The notes under the pieces were generated by a model that was given only the letters and a program-made list of their open reading frames with translations, had not been told where the DNA came from and did no database searches. This document shows positions 54,430 to 64,000 of a stretch of 64,000 nt of DNA, piece after piece (position 1 is the stretch's first letter; each line of letters starts with the position of its first letter). Source of the stretch: Diphasiastrum complanatum (Eukaryota; Streptophyta; Lycopodiopsida; Lycopodiales; Lycopodiaceae); the NCBI GenBank assembly GCA_029204225.1, contig CM055109.1:34976496-35040495 (forward strand), given 5' to 3'. Made by a program: the position numbers and the translations under genes.

Positions 54430-55300
54430 CCACTCTCACTCCTCCCTTGGAAGCATTGAAGAACTTGGTTCTTGAGGGAAAGTAACCTTCAGGTATTCAT
54501 AGATCTTTTGAAGAGTCTCCCAGGCCTCTTGGGCTGAGGTACATGCTCCTACTTCTTTAAGCATATCATTTGCAACATTCATCTTAATACAATGAAGTGC
54601 AATCTTGCACCTTCTCTTTTATTTAGTTGCTTCTTGTGGATGGATTGGCTCATCTTCCTCTCCATTCACAATATCCATCAAATCTTGCATGATAAGGATG
54701 GATTCCATTCTTAACTTTCAAATTGAATAATTTGAAGAGTTCAATCTATCATTAGGATCCAAAAGATAGGCACTTATGGATGCCATCTTCAATGATAGGG
54801 AGATAGATTCAAAGAAACAAGATAAATTGTACAAGATATGATCACTACTAGCTATCCCACTCTCTTTGGGACCTGAGATGAATCACTCACTGATTTCTCA
54901 ACAAGATCTAAGGTGATCTTGAGCTTGATCTATCTTCTAGATCCAAACTAGATCCAAACTTGTTTTGCTGAGTTATAGCTGCAGGAACCGAGATTGACCC
55001 ATTTCCATTCAACCAAACCAAATTAGAAAGTTCTTATGAGTTGAATCTTGGAGTACATGTCTCCTAGTAGAGATTTTCATAAGGATTTGAATGCCACCAC
55101 TCTTTAGAAGTTTGGATCAGTCATTTGAGAGCTTAATTAGGTCATTCTTAGGCTTCTTAAGGTCCTAAAACACACCTTTTAGGTTCACATCAAGTGTTTT
55201 GATGATTTTTTCATCTGGAAATGCAAAACTAGTGAAAATTGTGTTTCTATTTTACTCGGTTTTGGATAGGTTTATGATTGAATATGTCAATGTGATTCAA
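54430..55300 (-). pseudogene. Copia gag 5' part and leader
   Basis: Begins near 54790 as MASISAYLLDPNDRLNSSNY, then MESILIMQDLMDIVNGEED and MNVANDMLKEVGACTSAQEA, matching the gag at 39996 (MNVANELLREVGDCPLAQDA). Two stops. DNA from 54800 to 55300 is probably its leader and LTR remnant; I see no clear PBS. Confidence 0.65.
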
Positions 55301-55599
55301 CATGAATTTAAGAGGATTTATTTGTAAGACATTTGTGTGTTATAAAGTGCTTTTGGTTCACTGTAGGTGGATTCACCCTTCTTGTGAAGTTGAGATCAAG
55401 GAGGAGACTAGTTTTGATCAAATCTACATTCTATTTCTAGACTCAAAAGATTATTGTTCGAGATGGTTTATCTATCGAGACAATTTATTGTTCAAGACAG
55501 TTTATCTATCAAGTTTGTTGCGAGTTCGAGTTTCAAGTTTTGAGTTTGAACAAGAATACAAATGTTTCGAGTTCGGTTTCGAATTCAAGTTTGAGTTTC

Positions 55600-57690
55600 T
55601 CAGCCTTTGTCAATTAGACTGTGCACTTTGTTGGTAGATCCGAGATTTGTCTGTTGAGGTGTTCTACAGCTCCCTCTCAAAGTGGGCAATTGGATTAATC
55701 CCAATCTTCTTCGCTGCTTCTCGAACAAAGCTTTTTTGATTGGCTTTGTAAAGATATCAGTTGTCATTTCCTTTGTAGGTATGAAGATTGTCTTCGGTAT
55801 CTTCTTTTCAACTAAGTTCCAAACAACATGATACTTGATAGCTATATGTTTTGTTTTTGAATGAGACACAAGATCTTTTGTAAGATAGATAGCTGAAGTG
55901 TTATCCATTAGTAGAACATAATGTTCAGAAATAGTTTCATCAAACCCTTCCAACATTTGTTTGATCCAAATTAGCTCGTTTGCCATCTTAGTTGCTGCTA
56001 CATATTCGGCCTCACATGAAGATTGAGCTACTATCATCCTTCATGGATTCCCAGCTTGCGTCACTATAAGATTCGATCCGAAATCCAGCTTCCTTCAAAT
56101 AACACAGTCCATAGTCTTTCGATTCTTGGAGATATTGTACTACTCTTTTTGCTAACTTCCAATGTAACAATCCTGGATTCTGATCAAATTGGCTTAGCCT
56201 ATATACTGCAAATGCTATATCAAGTCTATGTTGTCTACAAGATACAACAATGGTCCAATCAGCCTTCGATAGGGTGTATTGGCCATTCGTTTCTCTTCTT
56301 CGAGAGTCTACGGACAATCTGCCTTACTCAGTATTGTTCCAGGTATCATGGGAGTATGCACACCTTTGCATTTGAGCATGTTCGAATCTTTGATGATTTT
56401 CCGAGTATACTTTTGTTGGTGAAGAGACAACTTGCCACCTTCAAAGTCTCTTTCAATCTGTAAGCCTAGATAGATTTTTGCTCCTCCTAGGTCAGTGATC
56501 TCAAATATTCTAGAAATGTCTCTTTTGACATCTGAAATCAATTTATCTTTTCTTGAGAAGATAAGAGTGTCATCAACATAAACAACTAGAATGATAATTT
56601 CTCTTTCGACATGTATGATATAGACATTCGACTCAGCAAATAAAGGTTCAAAGCCTAAAGAACGTAGTGCTTCGTCCTTCTTTCTATACCATGGTCTGGC
56701 TGTTTGTTTCAGACCATATATGCTTTTATTCATGTGACATTCAAATTCTAGATGTTCTGGGCTTATAAAACCAAGCGGTTGATCCATGAATAAATCTTCT
56801 TCTAATTCTGCATGCAAGAAAGTAGTTTTCTCATCCACAATATGGATTTTGAGATCATGAGCCATTGCATAAGCGAATAACTATTGGTGAGAAACTATCA
56901 GTGTAGTCGATCCCATATTTCTGTGAAAACTTTTCGCAACCAACCTTGCTTTGTATCTGATGTTCCATCAGGACCTGTTTTGATCTTGTAGATCCACTTG
57001 CATTTAATTGGTATTCTTCCATCAGGTATAGGTGCAAGTGTCCATACATTGTTCTTATACATCAATGACATTTTGTCCTCCATTGCTTGAATCCAATGAT
57101 CTTTATTTGGTCCATCAATAGCTTCCTCGAATGTTTGAGGTTCGTCTGTGAAAAAACAATATTCGATGGCTATATTTGTTGAAACATCCTGACCAAACCT
57201 TACTGGTGGTTTTCACTGTCTATCAGATCGTCTGACAATTTGTATAGGTCTCGAATTCAATTCTGCATTTTCGGATTTGACCTATTCTGCTTGAATTCAA
57301 ACTGGTGATTTGAGACTTTCAGGTATTCGAATTTGAACTCCCTGAATCACTACTATGTCCAGATGGTAATTCTTGTACATCATCTGCTTGCTTTACTTCT
57401 GTTGTTGGTAACTCATAATAAGTCTTGAGAATTTCATACTCGACTAAGTCACTATCTGCTATGTACTTTGACTCATCGAATTTGACATCTCGAACAACTT
57501 TTATTCTATCAATTTCGAGTATGTAGACTCGATAATATGAAGAATATAACTCGAATCCTACCAAAAAACCTTGTTCTGTCTTTTCATTGAGTTTCTTTCT
57601 CAATTTGTCTGGTATGTGCATATCAACTGCACATCCAAATGTCCAAACATGAGCCATATTTGGCTTCGACTTCCCCATATTCCGTGAGGA
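55600..57690 (-). pseudogene. Copia third-family late integrase, RT, RNase H
   Basis: WTFGCAVDMHIPDKLRKKLN and GFLVGFELYSSYYRVY close the integrase. After shifts the RT reads IPIKCKWIYKIKTGPDGTSD, MDQPLGFISPEHLEFECHM, SIYGLKQTARPWYR and LVVYVDDTLIFSRKDKLISD (YVDD intact). RNase H has VAQSSCEAEYVAATKMANEL and TDIFTKPIKKALFEKQRRRL. At least five frameshifts or stops. Confidence 0.8.
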
Positions 57691-59086
57691 GTTTTATCTG
57701 GTATTCTAGACTTCAGAATTCAATTCTGAAGATAGTTCGATGTAGCCACTGCTTCCGCCCACAACTGCTTTGGTGCTTTTGCATGAGCCATCATACACCT
57801 GACAACTTCCATTAGTGTACGATTTCTTTGTTCAACAAGTCCATTGTGCTAAAATGTGTATGATGCAGTCTTCGTATGCATAATACCTCGATCAGTACCA
57901 AAAGTTTTGAATTTGTTGGAAATGTACTCACCTCCACGATCTGTGCAGATTTGCTTTAACTTGTTGTCTGTCTGCTTCTCAGCCCAGTTCGTATACTCAA
58001 CGAATTTCTCGAGGAAACAAATGTGAGGTGGCTCCCAAAACAAGTACTACTTCTCAATATTTTTTGAATTTGATGAACAAGATAGATCAGCACAAACATA
58101 TGCTGTTGAGTTTATTGTCGTCCTCTCTTCTGCTGCTCTGGAGCATTCTCCTTTGTCTTTGACAAAATTTGAATTTGAAGGTTCGCTTCGATTCTGCTCC
58201 TTCTTGTTTCTGGGATTTTGATAATAGTCTACTGCTGCATAACCCCATTTATGACAATGAATACAATCAATCTTTGGAATCAACCAACACTTGTCTTCTG
58301 TATGACCTGATCTTTTGCATTTGTTGTAAAACTTCCTATCACCAGAATCTTTTTGTTGTTTTTCTGAATGTCGATCATTTGTCTTGGATTCGTCTAAACG
58401 ATTTCCATTCTTCTTAGGCAACTCCCTCTTAGACTTAAACTTCTTCGAAGATTTATTCTTCTGAGTAAATAGAGCTTTTTCCAAATCACCATTATCATCA
58501 TAGCATTCGCAAGCTTCTACTTCCTCTTTGACTCCATCTATCGCCTTCTGAAGTGTCATAGACGAATATTTTGCCAGTAAAGGTTTGAGTTGTGTGGAAT
58601 GACCTGGGTAGGGCTCGAAGAAAATATCTAAGCTGTTTTTTCTTTGAGATTGCATTTTTGGTGTCGAAATTCTGCAAAGAAATAAACATATCCTTTATCT
58701 TTCGTATGAAAGTGGTCAGATCTTTGTCGTCCCATTGTAGGTAAGTCATGGTCCTCCAAGAACATGATCTGATTACGAAGTTGAGTCTCATTCTTGGTTT
58801 GCAATTCTTCCCACAATTCTTTCGCGTTTGAAGTTGATGAAAGATCTAGCATTATGTTGTCATTTACTGAAGACGCAATAGTTGCTATAGCTTTGTCATT
58901 TTTCTCCCTCCATTCACGAATTTCTTTGCCAAGAGTAATTGGCTTCTCTTTTGTTGGTTCTACCCATTGTCAAAGACCTTTGCCCTTCAATATGAGTGAA
59001 GTCTTTAACTTCCTGACTAAATTATTCAAACCTTCTGTATCCAAGATCGTACTGATCTTAGATTGAATGTTGTTGATCGAAGACAT
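57690..59086 (-). pseudogene. Copia third-family gag and integrase remnant
   Basis: Gag starts near 59085 as MSSINNIQSKISTILDTEGL and continues with DLSSTSNAKELWEELQTKNE. The knuckle CKRSGHTEDKCW lacks its first Cys, and a second, CIHCHKWGYAAVDYYQ, has lost its His and last Cys. Gag (to 58047) runs almost directly into mid-integrase (KFVEYTNWAEKQTDNKLKQI, CTDRGGEYISNKF at about 58000-57900), so protease, pre-integrase and the first integrase Asp are deleted. Confidence 0.75.
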
Positions 59087-59789
59087 CTTCTAATCTTTTA
59101 AATAAGCTCCAGATATGGCTGCTAATGGATGTGAGATGCTCTAATACCACTAAAGAAAAATTACTAGGAATTCTCCTTCAGAGAACACGATGAAAGTTTG
59201 AATAAATCAAACTAATATGAGTGGCTTCAACCGTGTCTGATTATGGTCTATGTACTAATAGAACAGTTTCTACTTTGATTGAATAAAGCATGTGGATTTA
59301 GGAGATATATGTGTGAGTGTGATAGACAATTTTAGATAATAAAAAACAACTAATAAAATCATCTATTGAGAAACTTTGATCAATCAAATTTTAATAATTA
59401 TGATTATGATTCTTTTGTATACATCTCTTGCCGTCTTGTTGTTTTTTTTACAATAAGTGCACATGTATTGATATTGTCACAGGATAGGTCTTTTGGCCTT
59501 CTTCCTTCTGTAACAGTCGATCCAACTATTAAGACGGTTGATATTCAACAACGTTCTGTTTCCAGACTCGAAAGGTTATTGTTCGAGACCGTTTATCTGT
59601 CGAGACAATTTATTGTTCGAGACAGTTTATCTGTCGAGTTTGTTTCGAGTTTGAGTTTCAAGTTTGAACAAGAATAAAAATGTTTCGAGTTTGAGTTCGA
59701 GTTTCTCAGTCTTTTTCAATTAAAATGTGCACTTTGTTGCTAGATTCGAGATTTGTCTATTGAGGTGTTCTACAGAATTCACATGTACT

Positions 59790-60060
59790 TACACCCCCCA
59801 ACAAAATGACTTGGCCGAAGAAAGAATAGATCTTTGTGTGAATGTGCTAAAGCTTTGAGATCAGATGCCTCTCTACCCATTTCATTTTGGGAATAAGCTA
59901 TTACATGTGCAAAATTTTTATGTAATAGGATTCCTAATAGTGCCAAAAGCCTTATCTAAAACATTGAAAAGTTTTTGGATGTATTTGTTGTGTCCACATT
60001 CCTTTAGAAGTAAGGAAGAAAGAAGATGCTACTTCATTCAAAGGTCTACACCTCCCAGTA
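59790..60060 (+). pseudogene. Copia integrase scrap
   Basis: Reads SLCECAKALRSDASLPISFW, CAKFLCNRIPNSAKSLI and GRKKMLLHSK in shifting frames. This matches the integrase region before 49190, so it belongs to that family. The third-family LTR starts 16 bp to its left and probably inserted into it. Confidence 0.6.
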
Positions 60061-60207
60061 GCCACATGCAAGATTTATCATCAAGTTTGATAGCAAACGT
60101 GACAACTCGCTATAGTGAATTTCTCTTATGAGAAATTCATCTTTGTTGATTCTATGTCCCCATCTCTTATGGCTTTCCCATTAATTCTTGAGTTTCTATG
60201 TGTAAAA

Positions 60208-60470
60208 TGTTGAATTTCTTGTTGATCTAACTTTCACAAATGTGGAGTACTGTACTGTAGGGCTGTTGTATGGAAAGGGACAATACTTAGTCAGATCTAA
60301 GTGATTATGATTAGATCTTGATGCATTTCTAAATTTTAGCATGCATAAAATATTGATTTCAATGTTGTTGATGAATCTAGATGTGTAATCCAAATTGGCT
60401 AAAGATAAATTCTGGATCAAATGTGTTTTGATCTCCGATTTTTCACATGGTATTAGGGCATGTTGCAAGC
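60208..60470 (+). mobile_element. Copia LTR end and PBS
   Basis: TTTTTCACA (to 60446) followed by TGGTATTAGGGCATG, a PBS. The LTR start is tentatively TGTTGAATTTCTTGTTG at 60208. No coding is attached; 60470-61150 looks like leader or decayed DNA. Confidence 0.45.
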
Positions 60471-61150
60471 CAAATTTGGTGGTATTACCAAATCTAGAAG
60501 TAGATTTGAGGGCGCCATAAATTCTATGAAGATTTGACGGTGTTGTTGACTCAAATCAAGCATTTTCAACAATAGAGATTGGATCTTCATGATCTAAATG
60601 TCATTTTAGATCAAATCACTTGTAGATGACTAATTTTTGAAACCACTCATTGGATTGTGGAGACAAAAATTGCTCATGGTAGAGAATGATACATTCTAAT
60701 AGATGATATATCAAGATTCTAGACTTTTGCATGTAAATTTTCCTTGAAACATTATTTGGCATTTTTCATGAAACCCTAAATTTGATATGATCTCTTGATT
60801 TTCAGGTTGCTAGACTTTTCAAGAGTGTGTTTCAATCTTAGGTGTTGGCAAAAGTTCATATTTTGGTATATTGTCAATTGAGGTCAAAACTCATTTTAGA
60901 CTTAGAAATAAACTTTTTGAAGTTATATAAGTTTAAAATACATTCAATAAACACTTTTTGAAAGTGTGAGAAAGTTGGTAGTTGAGTTTGAGAGAGATTC
61001 AAATTTGAACTTTGGGTACATTGAATCTAGTCCCAAAATAGTAGGGTTTTTCAATTGGAGAGAAAGCCAAGTGGCAAAGTAGGGTTTTAATCTGTTATAT
61101 ATTGTTGTAACTCGTGGAGAAAGGAATCTTCGCTCTTCTCTCTCTCATTT
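60470..61150. other. No gene recognised
   Basis: AT-rich DNA without supported features, probably an untranslated retroelement leader. Confidence 0.35.
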
Positions 61151-61154
61151 CATC

Positions 61155-63192
61155 ATTATATATGGTTCTCATCACCTGCAAAATCCGAGTCACTAAAGAC
61201 ATGCAAATCAATAATATCATCTCTATAGTCATGATCTAGCGTACCCAAGAGGTGTCTCAAAATCCTTTTTGCACTTTCCAATGTATGATCAATGGATCTT
61301 GCATATATTGACTTAGCCTACACACACTAAAGCATAGATCAGGCCCAATTATGGTGATCCACATTAAGGAGCCTATAAGTTGCCTATAAAGAGTGATGTT
61401 CATGAAGGATGCTTCATCACTTTTATTGAGCACTTTTACATCTTGATCCATTGGTGTTTCAATACGCTTGCAATCTTGCATCTTAGATTTATTGAGAAAA
61501 CTTTGAGCATACGTAGATTGACTAATGAAGAACAAATATGAACCTCTAAGTACTTCTATGCCGAATATAAAGTGAAGCTGACCAAGATCTACCATCTTAA
61601 ACTCTAGAGATAGATCTTTCTTGGTTTTCTCTATGCCATCAATGTTATCACCACTAAGTATGATTTCATCTAAATGAATCAATAAAATTACAATGCCACT
61701 TATATCAAACTTTATGTACAAGCTTGGATTATACTCACTTTGAGTGAATCCAATAGAAACTAGAAAATCATTGAGTCTTGAATTCCAAAACCTTGATGCT
61801 TGCTTCAAGCCATCCTTTGAAGGTGACATACTTTACCTTCCATGCCGAGCTTGATGAAGCCTTGGGGCTGCTCCATGAAGACGTCATCCAAATAACATTA
61901 AGGAATGCATTAGAAACATCCATTTGGAAAAACATCCAATCAAAATGCGAAGCAAGTGCTAGGAGTAACCTTATGGTGACCATCTTGGCCACGATACAAA
62001 TGTTTCTTCATAGTCTATTCCCCTAAATTACGCATATCCTTTGTCGGCTAACCTTGCCTTGTGCTTGTTTACACTTCCATCCATGTTGATTTTTAGCTTG
62101 AAAATCCATTTACATCCAATCACATTCTTTAGTGGTCTATCAACATGTGCCATTTTCCATCAAAGCATTGTATTCATCTAACATTGCTTGGAACCACTCT
62201 TTGGAACTTAATGCATCTTCTACACATGAAGGTTCTTCAAAACTTGAAATAAGTGCAAAGGACGAAGACGGATTACCCTCGGCTTGCTTGCCCTTGTGTT
62301 GGTATGTGTGCCTCATTGGCTCCATTCCTACCCTTGACGACCTCCTTGGAGTGATTGGTACACTTGGCACTTGCCCCTCCTCAAGATTAAGATTGTCGTG
62401 ATCCTCGGCCACCTCCCTCTTGATAGGTGATTTGATTGAGACATCAACAAGATTATGCATCTTACTCTCATCAAATATGACATCTCTAGAAACCAAAAAC
62501 TTGTTTGAAGATGGAATGTATACCTTCTATCCTTTGCCTGCATTGCCATACCCAAGGATGATCCCTTTGATTGATGATGGATCTTCCTTGGTCCTCGTCT
62601 CCAAAGGTGTATGCACATAGAAAATGCATCCAAACACCATTAAGTCCTTGAGATTGGGCTTCCTCCCATTCAAGACTTCAAATGATGTTTTGTTGTCAAT
62701 AGAGCTACATGGAACTCTATTCATCAAATGGTTAGCACAAGTGAGGGCTTCTCCCCAAAAAGTCTTTGGTAGACATGCATCAATCCTGAAAGCTTTAGAA
62801 CATTCACATAGTGTCCTATTCCTCCTCTCGGCTACCCGATTTTGTCGAGGAATATAAGGACAAGATAATTTCTTTTTAATCCCTTCTTAATCACAAAAAT
62901 CCTTAAATGTATTGGAGATATAGTCTCCACTATTATCACTCCTAAAAGCCTTGATTTTGTGATCATGATGCTTTTCAACAAAGGTTTTGAACTTTAGAAA
63001 ACTTTCAAACACTTGTGCTTTAGATGTAAGCAAGAAAACCCAACAAAACCTTGAGTAATCATCAATAAATGTAACAAACATGGTGGCACCTCCATTGGAC
63101 TTTGTACTTGCAAAGTGTACATGCGAGTGATTGCACAAAAAGGATTTGAAAGCAGGAGATCTTGCATTGATGTACAAAACCAAGCTGATCAA
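61155..63192 (-). pseudogene. Copia integrase-RT relic
   Basis: Reads integrase (FVTFIDDYSRFCWVFLLTSK, AFRSDNSGDYISNTFKDFCD, stop, then LMNRVPCSSIDNKTSFEVLN), the linker [20 protein letters not shown], and RT (MVTIRLLLALASHFDWMFFQ, MDVSNAFLN, a frameshift, DGLKQASRFWNSRLNDFLVS, ILLIHLDEIILSG, where YVDD has become HLDE, GSLMWITIIGPDLCFSVCRL). It ends at the start of RNase H. It is close to the 36-40 kb family. With a mutated active site and several breaks it is dead. Confidence 0.82.
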
Positions 63193-63358
63193 GAGAAAAT
63201 TGAAGTTTACCTGTGAAGGCCCATATAAAGTGAAGGAAATCTTGAACTATGGTGCAGTAATTCTTGAGCACTTGGATGGAAAAAGATTTGATACTCCGGT
63301 GAATGGCAGCCGATTACGCAAGTTTTGGCAACCGGCTCCACCAGATCAACAAGACTGA
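63131..63358 (+). pseudogene. Ty3/gypsy integrase C-terminus
   Basis: 75 residues, open to its stop: KKDLKAGDLALMYKTKLIKR, KFTCEGPYKVKEILNYGAVI and PVNGSRLRKFWQPAPPDQQD, ending pol. It overlaps the end of the copia relic on the other strand at 63131-63192, where one of the two was joined by insertion. Confidence 0.72.
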
Positions 63359-63359
63359 T

Positions 63360-64000
63360 CTCAAGGATTTTTTAAATTTATTTGTTTTTTAATTTGTTGT
63401 TTTCAATATTTCATTTGTTCAGTTTTTGTGTGAAAAAGACGGGGAAAAAAAAAGTTGAAAAAAGACTGATGAGCAAAAGTCAGAAAAGTCATCAGCACAT
63501 GGAAAAAAGGAAGAACAGTATTTTTGATAAAAAAATGACTTAAAAAATCATTGTTTTAGTCAGATTTGGCCTATACAGTATCAGAAACCTTCGTTGAACC
63601 TCCAGACTGTACATCCACTTCAGATATATCTAAATTGAGTTGGGCGAAGGTTCTTTTCCAGAAAAAATCCATTTTTTGAGCTAGTCGAATGATCATCAAT
63701 ATGCCATTTTGGAAACCTTCACCGACCACCTTACCCTCATTATGAACCTTTGCTGACCTGCTAGATGATTTTAAAATGTCAAAATTAGGTTGACCACATA
63801 CTTAGATCTTGAAAAAATGCATTTATGATATTATCTGGGCAAAGGACCCTCTTGGGCAAAGGTTCATCCTTCGCCAGCCCTGAAAAACATTCGCTTGATA
63901 GGTTCAGATCCCCAGAAACCTTCGCCAGAATTTTTATAGCCTATTTTCACAATATTGTACATGCCTGCAAATTTTGGTTCTGAACTAATCAGCCAAACTA
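63360..64000 (+). other. 3' non-coding region of gypsy element
   Basis: AT-rich DNA downstream of the integrase. The motif AACCTTCG or its complement recurs (near 63585, 63646, 63716, 63740, 63855, 63918), a loose repetition often seen in gypsy 3' regions. No LTR boundary is recognised before the window ends. Confidence 0.4.

Larger units (their letters stand above)
55422..59774 (-). mobile_element. Copia element with LTR remnants at both ends (third family)
   Basis: 5' LTR 59774-59150 starts TGTAGAACACCTCAA and is followed by TGGTATTAGAGCATCTC, a PBS. The 3' LTR begins at 55668 with the same TGTAGAACACCTCAA after a purine run (GAGAGGGAGC) and is truncated near 55422. Shared LTR blocks include CGAGACAATTTATTGTTC and TGTTTCGAGTT. 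Between them gag, partial integrase, RT and RNase H run on the minus strand. Confidence 0.82.

Overview
This window is nuclear DNA of a land plant with a large, transposon-filled genome. The evidence is spliceosomal introns, Ty1/copia and Ty3/gypsy retrotransposons, hAT and Helitron relics, long (GA)n, (TA)n and (TG)n microsatellites, and fragments of plant gene families (auxin response factor, DUR3 urea transporter, CXE carboxylesterase, ribosomal protein eL43). A fern or another large-genome seed-free plant is my guess; the sequence alone does not settle it. I see no rRNA, tRNA, CRISPR or organelle signature.

The one apparently intact host gene is on the minus strand and fills the middle of the window (35241 down to 16313). 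Eleven exons can be joined with consensus GT/AG sites and consistent phases. They give a 496-residue DUF72 (YecE-like, PF01904) protein with a plant-specific C-terminal tail that ends in a PCNA-box-like LMSFF motif. Two introns are swollen by transposons. Intron 5 (9.3 kb) holds a 9.05-kb hAT insertion with TIRs and a near-perfect 8-bp target duplication. Inside that sit a second 1.83-kb hAT with a perfect 8-bp duplication and a copia relic. Intron 2 (6.2 kb) holds copia and gypsy relics, including a copia 5' LTR, PBS and gag.

0-16 kb: a degraded Helitron Rep-like region (2.4-3.7 kb, minus), copia gag remains, long microsatellites, a degenerate 15-16-bp minisatellite, and between 7.6 and 13.7 kb a cluster of broken host-gene pieces (DUR3, ARF, an alpha/beta-hydrolase, an unidentified exon, eL43). 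Several keep introns, which argues for DNA-level capture (Helitron-like) rather than retrocopying. A 257-bp tandem duplication and TA-rich DNA precede the DUF72 3' end.

36-64 kb: almost pure nested retrotransposons. In order these are a nearly complete minus-strand copia (36.3-40.0 kb); an inverted copy of the copia family seen at 30.6-33.1 kb, with another LTR inserted (40.0-42.8 kb); a gypsy relic (43.8-45.2 kb); a minus-strand unit with unknown ORFs and two related minisatellites (25-bp and 51-bp units, 45.1-48.1 kb) lying downstream of gypsy integrase pieces (48.5-49.2 kb), with a carboxylesterase fragment sitting where the integrase core should be; a plus-strand copia pol plus LTR (49.2-51.9 kb); a small non-coding LTR element primed by tRNA-Asp (52.0-54.4 kb); a copia with both LTRs at 55.4-59.8 kb (minus); further copia relics; and a gypsy integrase tail (63.1-63.4 kb).

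The transposon genes are mostly dead, with frameshifts, stops and deletions. All family calls were made by eye from motifs; no database was searched.
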